IMG/VR virus record: IMGVR_UViG_3300025011_000757
Coordinates: 1 to 42,041 of that record
Direction: 5' to 3' (one strand)
Length of the DNA: 42,041 nucleotides
Source of the DNA: a virus
Shown: piece by piece, positions 12,661 through 20,477 of the stretch
Numbering within the stretch: the first letter of the stretch is position 1
Layout of the letters: each line of letters starts with the position of its first letter
Program-made: the position numbers and the translations under genes
Notes under the pieces: model-generated
Database searches by the model: none
Told to the model about the DNA's origin: nothing
Seen by the model: the letters and a program-made list of their open reading frames with translations, nothing else

Positions 12661-13152
12661 ATGACAAACAAAAGTTTCGAGGGGAATGATTTCGTGATAC
12701 AGGTTATTACTAAGGGTTCGTTTGTGGACAACGCTGGAGGTGGAAAATCATTTCTGGTAGAGGCAACCACCATTCGACTGAACCATGTTGCTTTGAATGC
12801 TTGGATAATGTCGAATACGATGAACTGCCGCGAATGCTATGACACTAAAGAAGAATGGGAAACATATGAAGCTGAGATTGCGGAACGTCGCAAAGCCTGG
12901 ACAGCGCAGATTGTCGAAGCGCTTGAAATCAATTCATCCAAAGGTAGCGTCAGTATCACTCAGTCGCAGTCGGAAGTGTTCACCGTTGTGCATATTAGCG
13001 AATGCGCTAAGGTTTACAAAAGAAACGGAATGAACTGTGTTGATCTCAATGAAACTCACACATACTTGCCTAACGATCTAAACAAGGTGCCCGGCCAGTG
13101 GGTTGACGGAGAATACTACAGCGAAGTTGCCGTAGTCCAAACAAGCGTGTAA
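12661..13152 (+). CDS. Protein of unknown function beside an XRE regulator
   Basis: 163 residues beginning MTNKSFEGNDFVIQVITKGS; GAGGAGG lies 8 nt before the ATG. Soluble, with a cysteine-containing middle (NTMNCRECYDTKEEWETYEA), a charged helix and a C-terminal beta-rich part. I do not recognise a family. It is controlled by a strong promoter under the divergent XRE gene and is followed 47 nt later by the split recombinase, so it may be an accessory or regulatory partner of the recombinase. Confidence 0.65.
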   Translation: MTNKSFEGNDFVIQVITKGSFVDNAGGGKSFLVEATTIRLNHVALNAWIMSNTMNCRECYDTKEEWETYEAEIAERRKAWTAQIVEALEINSSKGSVSITQSQSEVFTVVHISECAKVYKRNGMNCVDLNETHTYLPNDLNKVPGQWVDGEYYSEVAVVQTSV

Positions 13153-13199
13153 AACCCCATAAGGCCAGCCGGGGCCAATACCGGCGTGAAGGAGGGACT

Positions 13200-14232
13200 A
13201 TGACACAATTACTCAGCTCAACAGCCGAAATCTTGCTCGAGCAGATTCTAGACTCCATAGCATTTTCTGGCCCAGATATGGACATGCTCGAGCTCCAACA
13301 ACTTATCTCCACTATCCTGTCACAGTACGACGTTAAACCCGCTTTAGTCGCCAGCGGACACCCGGATTTATGGCAAAAGATTAAACTATTCTTGGCCGGG
13401 AAAAGACTCGAGGGGCTCAGCCGGTCAACGCTTAAAGGGTATGAGTTAGAACTCCGGATATTCTCCATGCACGTCCTGAAAGCCACTGACGAGATTACCA
13501 CTGGCGATATCCGCATCTACCTCTCAGAGTTTGAGGCATCTTAAAACATCGTCATTATCAAAACGGTTGTCAGTTTTAAAATCCATGTTTGGGTGGCTTG
13601 CGAACGAGGGTATAATCCTTAAGGACGTGACGAAACAAGTCAAGCCACCCAAGAAAGAGCAGCGGGTACCAAAATCATTAACGATCGAAGAATTGGAGAT
13701 GATTAGAGAGGCCTGTGTTACACCGCGTGAACGCGCGCTCATGGAAGTCCTTTATGCCACTGGCGGACGTCTATCCGAGATACAGAAAATGAGTCGTGGG
13801 GACATCGACTACCAGGCTATGTCAGTCCTGGTGATCGGAAAGGGTAACAAAGAGCGACCTGTCTATTTTTCTTTTAAAGCCATGTTCCATCTTAAAAAAT
13901 ACTTAGCAAAGCGTACCGATGACGATCCTGCTCTGTTTGTCTCCCAACGAAAACCTTATCAGAGGTTATCAGACAGGGGCATCCAGCGAGAGATTAAGGT
14001 CATCGCGGATCGGTCAGAAGTTACAAAAAACGTGCATCCGCACATATTTCGGCATACTTTTGCGACATTGATGCTTAACAACGGCGCAGAACTGGTAGCT
14101 GTACAGGAATTACTAGGCCACTCCGACCCATCGACGACTTTGATCTATTCGGTTTTGTCCGAAGAAAAACGAAAACGATCACACAATCAATACCTGGTGC
14201 AGGAAACGCCCGCTCTCTACCGTGTTTCATAA
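13200..14232 (+). CDS. XerC/D-like tyrosine recombinase split by a +1 frameshift
   Basis: Frame one (13200-13544, 114 residues) holds the N-terminal SAM-like core-binding domain up to IRIYLSEFEAS. Frame two (open from about 13531 to 14232) holds the remaining core-binding helices and a complete catalytic domain: GGRLSEI (Arg), GKGNKERPV (Lys), HIFRH (His and Arg), GHSDPS (His) and LIYSVL (Tyr). Joining requires skipping one base at TCT-TAA (13539-13544). GAAGGAGGG precedes the ATG. All catalytic residues are kept, so either a very recent frameshift or programmed +1 frameshifting is plausible. It may resolve multimers or integrate an island. Confidence 0.8.
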
Positions 14233-14242
14233 TGTTCAAGTA

Positions 14243-14269
14243 AACGCCTCAAAAGGCGTTACTTTTTTT
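14243..14269 (+). terminator. Terminator of the recombinase gene
   Basis: AACGCCT/AGGCGTT, 4-nt loop, followed by AC and seven T. It lies 10 bp after the recombinase stop. Confidence 0.85.
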
Positions 14270-14324
14270 GTCCAAATCTAGTGAACATAATTAGTCCAGT
14301 CTTCGATATATCTACAAACCAGTC

Positions 14325-14446
14325 ATACTAAGGCTTTCAGCGTGTTTTCAAGGCTTAGTATTTGATTATCCGACATAAAAATGCAGGTGGGGAATGATCT
14401 TCACCTTACATGAAATACAGTCACTTAGCTACTTATTCCCTACCTG
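14325..14446. repeat. Two successive inverted repeats in a noncoding stretch
   Basis: Between 14270 and 14539 no gene is seen. ATACTAAG (14325-14332) pairs with CTTAGTAT (14354-14361). CAGGTGGGGAAT (14384-14395) pairs 11 of 12 with ATTCCCTACCTG (14435-14446). Neither has a T-tract. They may be recombinase target or structured RNA; the evidence stops there. Confidence 0.45.
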
Positions 14447-14539
14447 TCCGCTTTTCTCAAATATTGCAACATTCTGTCGATTACCACATTTTAGTTGTAT
14501 TTTAGTGTAGGATGGAGAACGGAATGGAGGTGAATAATA

Positions 14540-14755
14540 ATGCCGAGACCAATGGAAAAGAAATGCCCTTATTGTGGTTCTCTTGATTTTGACAAATTAA
14601 CATTACCACCAAATCAGTCTCATGTAATTACGCAAGTTGATACTTCTACCAATCCCCCATCATTTTTAGCTACAACTGGACTACCTGTTGACCTTTACGG
14701 TTGTGTGGATTGTGGTAGAATTGTCCCTCACTCCCTATCATTAAGAAGACCTTAA
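14540..14755 (+). CDS. Small zinc-ribbon protein
   Basis: 71 residues. CPYCGS near the N-terminus and CVDCGR near the C-terminus form a four-cysteine zinc ribbon around a variable middle (VDTSTNPPSFLATTGLPVDL). ATGGAGGTGA lies 8 nt before the ATG. Monocistronic, with a terminator at 14776-14805. It probably binds nucleic acid or protein; no specific function is recognisable. Confidence 0.7.
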   Translation: MPRPMEKKCPYCGSLDFDKLTLPPNQSHVITQVDTSTNPPSFLATTGLPVDLYGCVDCGRIVPHSLSLRRP

Positions 14756-14775
14756 AAATTGGAAATATACAACTT

Positions 14776-14805
14776 AACTGCTCTTCAGGGGCAGTTTCTT
14801 TTTTT
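14776..14805 (+). terminator. Terminator of the zinc-ribbon gene
   Basis: AACTGC pairs with GCAGTT across a 9-nt loop, followed by TC and seven T. Confidence 0.75.
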
Positions 14806-14847
14806 GTTTTCTTCCATTAACTTACTTCATCCCTTATCCAAAGGAAA

Positions 14848-14865
14848 GACACCCCGTAGGGTGCC
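14848..14865 (-). terminator. Terminator after the broken ribbon-helix-helix gene
   Basis: In the leftward direction GGCACCC pairs with GGGTGTC (one G-T pair), followed by TTTCCTTT. It directly follows the original stop codon at 14867. Confidence 0.6.
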
Positions 14866-14866
14866 C

Positions 14867-15043
14867 TTACCTTTTCTTCTTGTTCGCTGCCTTCTCTTCT
14901 TCGGCTGCTCGTTCCTCTTCGATGAATTATTTCATCTTTGCGTTAACCCAGGGCGATACTCTAATACCTTTTAAGCCAGCGTAATTACAAAACTCTTCGT
15001 ACACTCCTGGATCGATTGTGATGTTTAGGGATTTCCTTGTCAC
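14867..15043 (-). pseudogene. Ribbon-helix-helix protein gene with an internal stop
   Basis: From a GTG with GGAGGTGG upstream the frame encodes MTRKSLNITIDPGVYEEFCN, YAGLKGIRVSPWVNAKMK, then TAA (14929-14927), and continues in frame with FIEEERAAEEEKAANKKKR before a second TAA. The first part is an Arc/CopG-like ribbon-helix-helix protein; the remainder is a charged tail typical of such proteins. The internal stop truncates it at 38 residues, just after the DNA-binding fold, so a short functional protein is possible. Confidence 0.55.
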
Positions 15044-15157
15044 ATAACCACCTCCGATAAGGTGATTATATACCAAATAGTGGGGCTTAAGTTACTTGCA
15101 AATAGTTATGCGCATAGCCGCGCACTAATGAGGATAATGGGTCAACTACGACACTAA

Positions 15158-17098
15158 TCACAACAACTTCATATATCCATTTGTCTTTACAACGCCAATA
15201 TAATCACTCCCCGTTGTTACAACAAATGCTCCGTTGGTAATTGTTACTTTGTCTCCTGCGACAGCAACTAAGGCAATATCCTCTAGTTTCACATACCCTG
15301 CATATTTAATTATTCCAGAGGAATTGTTTAAAAAAGTTTCAAAGGTTAACCCATCGAATAAATTTTGTGAATCTCCATTTACCATTGGTGTTATTCCACC
15401 GTAGGTATCTAGTTTAATAGGGGTTCCTCTCGTAATTGTTGCTCCAGATACATTTCTCGCTAATCTCGTTTCCTCATTTAAACTATAACTAAATTCCGTT
15501 GTGTCGTATTCATATGTTATTAAACTATTTCCATAACCGCTGAGTTCAAATTCTGATTTCTCTGCTGATGCCGGATAGCCAGTTCCGTCAAATTCTCGCC
15601 TAAAGTTTATTGGGCCAGATATGTCACAACCAATCAGTTCAACTAAATTTCTTACACCACTACCCATGGAGCCGAATCTCATTGCAGCAATATTATAATC
15701 TTTGTTTATAATTTTACATCGGTTAAATTTATGGAATGTTGGTGCTGTAAAATTTAAATTATTATGCGTTAACCAAGCAGCACCATTTCCAACGCTTTGA
15801 ATCAGGCAGTCCTCGAACTCCGAGTGTGAACCACTAGAACATCCTTCGCCCCATGCTGCTGTATACTGCCAAAAACCTGCTGTATTTCCATAATGTATAA
15901 AATCACAGGTTTTACAGAATCTATTCCAATCTTTATATAGATTCGCACTTTCATCATGAACAGCATATCTCAGGTTTTTGGCAGTAATAATTAAATTTTC
16001 AAGCCTATTACTTTTCTTTACATTGAGGGTTGAATGGTATAGCACAAAATTTGCGTCAGCACCAAGATAGTCACCCTTTAGAATTATTTTATCCTTTTCG
16101 CCGACACCTATAAGGTTAACGTAATCTGGTAAAACCCATCCCTGCGCACTTGATACTAATTCTGCTGCATCTAAATACGTCATTATGTCGTATATCCCCT
16201 CATGGATATAGATATTATATATTTTATCTTTGCTTGAATCAGTTATTCCCCTTGTTGCTAGAACAGGATTTAAGAAATCACCAGTACCGTCGGGTTTTAC
16301 ATTAATAGTAATAGTTGTATCAGGTGGAATTAAATCTTGAATATCTTGAATGTCAGAAGTATACAACTTTGCTCCATAGCTTAAATAACTTGTAACCGCA
16401 GTACCTAGCTCAAGTTGAACGGCATTTATTTCTGTGGTAAAACAGCTCAGCCTTACATAAGCAGCATTTGCAGGAGTATTCACACTATTAAATGCGACAA
16501 TATGAGGAAACCCACTAATATACACTTTACTTGCAGTGTAAAATGCTCCTTGTTGAGCTGTGCCACTGATTCTGTATGCAGTTGACGGGCTAATTGGTAT
16601 ATAGTCCGATGACGTATAGAGAACGTTTATTGATAGATTTCCAGTAGTATTATTAACATAATAACCAGGTATCCCTAATGTTTTATCAAATAAATTTTTC
16701 GAATTAGCACCTGTTACATATGGTCGGTCAAGGTTTTTAGGTAATATTGATTTTTCAGCAATACCAGAGCTTTGATATAAACCTCCATCTATCCAAGCAC
16801 TACCATCCCACCAGTATCTATGTCCATCAGAGGTTACATAGCTATATATATTACCATCAGGAATTCCAGCTGTAAGCAATGCTAAAGTGGAATAAGTTGT
16901 TCTAGGTGTTCCGCTTACCACATTTGCTATTTGTGCATTAACAACATCTATTTTAGCTTTTGTAGCAAGTTGCAACGCATTATCAGCCTTATCCGTCAGA
17001 CGAGCTGCAACTTCCAATGTCAAATCAGTCTCTAATGTATCGACTCTAGGGGCTAATATTGATGCATCGCTTTGTTTAATTATTTGTCCTGTTGGCAT
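15158..17098 (-). CDS. Tail fibre/tailspike, receptor-binding candidate
   Basis: 646 residues. A helical, trimer-like N-terminus (1-60, LETDLTLEVAARLTDKADNA) anchors to the virion. A small domain (about 65-105, GIPDGNIYSYVTSDGHRYWW) follows, then a lectin-like section, and from about 265 a right-handed beta-helix resembling pectate lyase/pectinesterase folds (INVKPDGTGDFLNPVLATRG, NLYKDWNRFCKTCDF, HSEFEDCLIQS). The C-terminal part (from about 560) repeats short strands seen in phage fibres. It binds or degrades a surface glycan. It is the last large gene of the leftward structural operon and is AT-richer than the tail genes, which suggests exchange. Confidence 0.78.
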   Translation of the reverse strand: MPTGQIIKQSDASILAPRVDTLETDLTLEVAARLTDKADNALQLATKAKIDVVNAQIANVVSGTPRTTYSTLALLTAGIPDGNIYSYVTSDGHRYWWDGSAWIDGGLYQSSGIAEKSILPKNLDRPYVTGANSKNLFDKTLGIPGYYVNNTTGNLSINVLYTSSDYIPISPSTAYRISGTAQQGAFYTASKVYISGFPHIVAFNSVNTPANAAYVRLSCFTTEINAVQLELGTAVTSYLSYGAKLYTSDIQDIQDLIPPDTTITINVKPDGTGDFLNPVLATRGITDSSKDKIYNIYIHEGIYDIMTYLDAAELVSSAQGWVLPDYVNLIGVGEKDKIILKGDYLGADANFVLYHSTLNVKKSNRLENLIITAKNLRYAVHDESANLYKDWNRFCKTCDFIHYGNTAGFWQYTAAWGEGCSSGSHSEFEDCLIQSVGNGAAWLTHNNLNFTAPTFHKFNRCKIINKDYNIAAMRFGSMGSGVRNLVELIGCDISGPINFRREFDGTGYPASAEKSEFELSGYGNSLITYEYDTTEFSYSLNEETRLARNVSGATITRGTPIKLDTYGGITPMVNGDSQNLFDGLTFETFLNNSSGIIKYAGYVKLEDIALVAVAGDKVTITNGAFVVTTGSDYIGVVKTNGYMKLL

Positions 17099-17110
17099 TT
17101 ATCCTACCCC

Positions 17111-17533
17111 CTACACTCGACCATAACCGTAACATGCTACTGCCCCAGTGGAAGCAATTGCGATTACGGTAAATGGTAAAAGTCTTTCGTCAAAATACTG
17201 AGATGGTTCTAATGTGAAGGTTTCACTGTTGACAGTAAAAGTCATGTCAGCAAGACCTTTGTTGTGTAAATATAAACTGTTTTGAGTTTCTGAAAAAGTA
17301 AATACTCCGTCAACTAGGTCTGCTTGGGTAAATGGCTCATTCGCTAAACTCCCAGTAATGGAAGTTTGGATCACCAAAGGAAACCACGCAGTCCCGCTAA
17401 ACTTAAATTGCTTACCACCATCCGACTCTGTAAATATTGCACCTGCCTTGACATTAGTCGTCGGCTTCGCATCTGTTGATAATCCCATTAGCTCCTGAGT
17501 TGCCGCTCCAGTATTGACCTGCACAACCGCCAT
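17111..17533 (-). CDS. Phage structural protein, unknown (fibre-associated)
   Basis: 140 residues starting MAVVQVNTGAATQELMGLST, beta-rich, with SDGGKQFKFSGTAWFPL resembling repeats of virion surface proteins. The ATG at 17533 follows AGAGGAT; an upstream TTG adds one residue. It lies between a hairpin (17555-17578) and the fibre gene 12 nt downstream, so it is probably a fibre or baseplate accessory. Confidence 0.6.
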   Translation of the reverse strand: MAVVQVNTGAATQELMGLSTDAKPTTNVKAGAIFTESDGGKQFKFSGTAWFPLVIQTSITGSLANEPFTQADLVDGVFTFSETQNSLYLHNKGLADMTFTVNSETFTLEPSQYFDERLLPFTVIAIASTGAVACYGYGRV

Positions 17534-17551
17534 CAATGATCATCCTCTCTT

Positions 17552-17578
17552 GCATAAAAATAACGCCTCTAAAGCGTT
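17552..17578 (-). terminator. Hairpin between structural genes
   Basis: AACGC/GCGTT followed leftward by a T-rich tail (TTATTTTTATGC). It shares 16 identical bases with the hairpin at 18170-18197. Partial termination would reduce fibre-gene transcription relative to upstream genes. Confidence 0.55.
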
Positions 17579-17595
17579 CGGTGGACAGGGGTATT

Positions 17596-18144
17596 TTACA
17601 CACCCTCTGTGATCAGTACATCCCCCGGCCATGTGCTGATAATATTTATAACTCCTGTGTATAAATTGTTATTAACAGCAGATATCTCGTAACTTCCCCC
17701 ACCAGCATTCAGACGTATTCCTTGGTTATTCACTGCAGTTTCCCCTAATTTTATATATTGGTCAGTCGAGCTATCATTCACCAAAAGTGCATATTTACGA
17801 TTCACGTTGGATGCTAAGGCTAGACCGGAAGAAGATGTAACCGAGACAACAGTATGCGTTACGGTTGTTATGCCACCACTAATTACAACCGTAAGGGCTT
17901 TTGATAATTTATCGTAGATCCCGCTTAACCATCCTAGCTTACCAAGCCCGCCCGTTGGGATCGTGATCCCGGTTGCTCCGGAGCCTGCGTCATTGTCCTT
18001 GCTGGGCAATGGATTTGCTACTGAAACTGGCACGTAAACACCACCGCTTAGGATATACTGCTCCGTTGGTAACGCTAGATTACCCTCAGCGTCCAGGTTC
18101 CCTATGTAGGGAATTCCGCTATTAGTCGGAATTGGTAATTTCAT
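17596..18144 (-). CDS. Virion surface/fibre-associated protein, unknown
   Basis: 182 residues starting MKLPIPTNSGIPYIGNLDAE. A glycine/serine-rich, beta-strand-rich protein; the C-terminal domain (KYALLVNDSSTDQYIKLGE, INIISTWPGDVLITEGV) resembles jelly-roll modules of phage structural proteins. Flanked on both sides by hairpins, so it is expressed as its own small unit. AGAAAGGTGG lies before the ATG. No specific function recognised. Confidence 0.6.
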   Translation of the reverse strand: MKLPIPTNSGIPYIGNLDAEGNLALPTEQYILSGGVYVPVSVANPLPSKDNDAGSGATGITIPTGGLGKLGWLSGIYDKLSKALTVVISGGITTVTHTVVSVTSSSGLALASNVNRKYALLVNDSSTDQYIKLGETAVNNQGIRLNAGGGSYEISAVNNNLYTGVINIISTWPGDVLITEGV

Positions 18145-18169
18145 ATTAATCCACCTTTCTGGATTTAAG

Positions 18170-18197
18170 GCATAAAAATAACGCCGTCGATGGCGTT
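18170..18197 (-). terminator. Hairpin after the XkdX gene
   Basis: AACGCC/GGCGTT, 6-nt loop, with a leftward tail TATTTTTATGCC. It is a near copy of the hairpin at 17552-17578. Confidence 0.6.
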
Positions 18198-18211
18198 CGG
18201 TGCATTGAATA

Positions 18212-18349
18212 CTAGGTAGCGTAGATGTCCCCGGTGATTTCTAAATACTGTGCAGGGGTAATTTTCCCGAAAGAGACATACCTTGCGACTTGTGCCTTCG
18301 TTGCCCAACCCTTATCGTAGTACATCTTAATGCGTTCAAAATCCGTCAC
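18212..18349 (-). CDS. xkdX: XkdX family protein
   Basis: A 45-residue gene. The product is MTDFERIKMYYDKGWATKAQ followed by VARYVSFGKITPAQYLEITG and DIYAT, which matches the XkdX family: a YY-KG segment and the GKIT-x-x-x-Y-x-x-ITG motif. GTG start at 18349-18347, two bases after the stop of the upstream gene, with GGGAGG 9 nt upstream. XkdX proteins sit at the end of tail modules of PBSX-type phages; function unknown. Confidence 0.85.
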   Translation of the reverse strand: MTDFERIKMYYDKGWATKAQVARYVSFGKITPAQYLEITGDIYAT

Positions 18350-18350
18350 C

Positions 18351-18647
18351 TTACATTCCTCCCATTAATAGACGTAGGTCGATGTCGACAAGTTGCTGGC
18401 CTAGGACTTGGTTTTCCTGTTGCAAGTCGAGAATCTGGAGATCTTTTTCGACGAGTTGCTGGCCTATAATATCTAATTCGGTTGGTTGCGCCGTCTCTTC
18501 AGGTTCTTCTATTACCTCTTGAATTACAGCAATTTCAACATCAATAACTTCGGAACAATTCGTACAGGTTATAGAGTTTGTATTGGGAACATAAAATATT
18601 GCACTACTACAATTTGGACAATTTACCATAACAGGTATTACGTTCAT
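18351..18647 (-). CDS. Zinc-ribbon/coiled-coil protein of the tail region
   Basis: 98 residues. CPNCSS and CTNCSE form a zinc ribbon (about 10-33). After an acidic linker (EEPEETAQ) the C-terminal coiled coil contains a duplicated unit, GQQLVEKDLQILDLQQ and GQQLVDIDLRLLMGG. It precedes xkdX with coupled translation. Such proteins before XkdX are common in Firmicute tail modules; role unknown. Confidence 0.65.
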   Translation of the reverse strand: MNVIPVMVNCPNCSSAIFYVPNTNSITCTNCSEVIDVEIAVIQEVIEEPEETAQPTELDIIGQQLVEKDLQILDLQQENQVLGQQLVDIDLRLLMGGM

Positions 18648-18670
18648 ATTTACACCTCCACCTTCTAACG

Positions 18671-19843
18671 CTACATTGCTACCAAAGTTACTCTGCTCAC
18701 ATCAATTGCAATACTATAAGTCCCGCCGGATGACGAATAACTCTCTAAAAGAAGTAAATATATTTCAGCAATACCTAAGAAAGCTGAAACATCATACGAT
18801 ATAGTTACATATGACGCTCCAACTCCTGTCTGTTGGTAGTAAGATGGGGCAACACCCATATTACTAGTTTCAAGAACAGGAATACAAATTATTCTAAGGG
18901 CATCAGAAGCCATATAGGATGTGGATGCTACCCTCATTGTTACGTCAATACGTTTCACTAAACTTATATCATAATTACCAAACGAAACTTTAACAGAGGC
19001 ACTCCCCCCCGAACTTGGTACAGATACAAACATTGTCATACGGTCTGCGTTGAGTGTTAAGGTATTGAGAACACCACCACCTTGAGCACCTAATGTTGGA
19101 GTATATCCTTTTGGAAATGTGTTGGCATAGTATAAATCGCCAATATATGAGAAAAATCCAGAGGATGGATATGCGGTCAACATACTTAGTAGATCAACAT
19201 AATATTTAGTCGATCCGATTTTCATTTGAAACTGGTTAGTAAGATAGTTGCTTAATTTCCAGATTTGGTTTGTCGGAATATTGCTTAAATCAATTGATCC
19301 AGAATTGTACTCTGGGAGAAAGACTGACGCTGTTTGAACTATCTTTCCACTTGAATCGAGTGTCGGTATCCCGTTCGCCACCCCTTTTTGAGTAAAAGGA
19401 ATAAGTAAATCAGTAACAGCCTTCACCCCTGCCGGATGCACAGCCTTCGTATTATCCGTTCCCGCTGTCGTCTCATCCGCAGTAGCTAACTCAACGTGTG
19501 CATTAACGGTCTCTGATGCACTTACCTCTGAATGTGTAACTAGATTACCCTGCACGACATCAACCTTATCCTGCGCCCCCACCGGAGTCTCAAATGAATC
19601 CTGAATAACCGACACCAATGCAGCTAAGTCTCCATCACTTACTACTGCCCCCTGATTAGCTATAAACTGAGCAATAGCCGCCACCATGATCGAAACCTGC
19701 CTAAACAACTTGTTATGCATCTTCGTCTTAGCTATGCCATTCGTTAAACCACTCACCCTCTGCGTTTCACCCAAATACTCGCCATCGGACTGGGCTTCTA
19801 GAAAACTTTCATTAAAAACCTTAAAATTACTGCTTCCCGGCAA
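18671..19843 (-). CDS. Tail fibre protein
   Basis: 390 residues. The N-terminal 90 residues (FKVFNESFLEAQSDGEYLGE, MHNKLFRQVSIMVAAIAQFI) attach to the baseplate. Then comes the phage fibre repeat HVELATADETTAGTDNTKAV followed by HPAGVKAVTD, a hallmark of Mu/P2-type fibres. The C-terminus (about 190-390) is beta-rich and unrecognised, as expected for a receptor-binding tip. Located right after the baseplate gene DUF2612. Confidence 0.85.
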   Translation of the reverse strand: MPGSSNFKVFNESFLEAQSDGEYLGETQRVSGLTNGIAKTKMHNKLFRQVSIMVAAIAQFIANQGAVVSDGDLAALVSVIQDSFETPVGAQDKVDVVQGNLVTHSEVSASETVNAHVELATADETTAGTDNTKAVHPAGVKAVTDLLIPFTQKGVANGIPTLDSSGKIVQTASVFLPEYNSGSIDLSNIPTNQIWKLSNYLTNQFQMKIGSTKYYVDLLSMLTAYPSSGFFSYIGDLYYANTFPKGYTPTLGAQGGGVLNTLTLNADRMTMFVSVPSSGGSASVKVSFGNYDISLVKRIDVTMRVASTSYMASDALRIICIPVLETSNMGVAPSYYQQTGVGASYVTISYDVSAFLGIAEIYLLLLESYSSSGGTYSIAIDVSRVTLVAM

Positions 19844-19856
19844 TTAAGCCACCTCC

Positions 19857-20468
19857 TTAAAAATACTGCGCCCAGTATCCCGATCCATAGCCTTTAAAGT
19901 CGTCAGCATCAACCCCGTATGAGTAAAACGGATCACCAAAATATACATAATTTACAGCCACACCTTCAGGCCTCGGGATAATATAGCCATTTGTCATTAA
20001 ATCTTTTTGAATCTGAGACGAAAGGCCAGAAACAAAAACATCCATGGTCATGTTTTGATTATCCTTCACAGTGATGTGGGCATCCGGAAAGATGGTGTTC
20101 CACATTTCATATAAACTTGGTAGAGTTCCGTCCCAATTATTCTGCAAGATCTTAGCTTTTATAATTAATCTATACATATCGTCATCGAGCACTGGGCTTG
20201 GGTCAACAAGATATGGAACCCCAGTAACGCCAAGGCTGTAGAACGAGGTTGGTTGAAACGTTAATGTCCTTGATACTCCTATTATTTGACCTATAATATC
20301 AAGCTGGGTGCCAACCGCCCTATCAATATCAAAGTACGAGTAGAAGCTATTCGCCAAGATCGCAACATCATCAAGTATGCTTAAAGGATTAGACAGCCAC
20401 GCTATAAACTTAGGCTTATTTTGATGCTGTGAGGAGACTAAATTAAGATACCTTTGTATATCAGCCAT
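19857..20468 (-). CDS. DUF2612 baseplate protein (gpI-like)
   Basis: 203 residues. MADIQRYLNLVSSQHQNKPK then SILDDVAILANSFYSYFDID and GTQLDIIGQIIGVSR are typical of DUF2612, the counterpart of P2 gpI/Mu gp48, which links the baseplate wedge to the fibres. Position between gpJ and the fibre gene agrees. GGAGG lies just before the ATG, 9 nt after the gpJ stop. Confidence 0.85.
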   Translation of the reverse strand: MADIQRYLNLVSSQHQNKPKFIAWLSNPLSILDDVAILANSFYSYFDIDRAVGTQLDIIGQIIGVSRTLTFQPTSFYSLGVTGVPYLVDPSPVLDDDMYRLIIKAKILQNNWDGTLPSLYEMWNTIFPDAHITVKDNQNMTMDVFVSGLSSQIQKDLMTNGYIIPRPEGVAVNYVYFGDPFYSYGVDADDFKGYGSGYWAQYF

Positions 20469-20477
20469 GGCTTCCTC

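Noticed and set aside
14759-14974. Rightward 71-codon frame after the zinc-ribbon gene
   Set aside because: It spans a terminator and lies antisense to the broken RHH gene; composition is that of a shadow frame.
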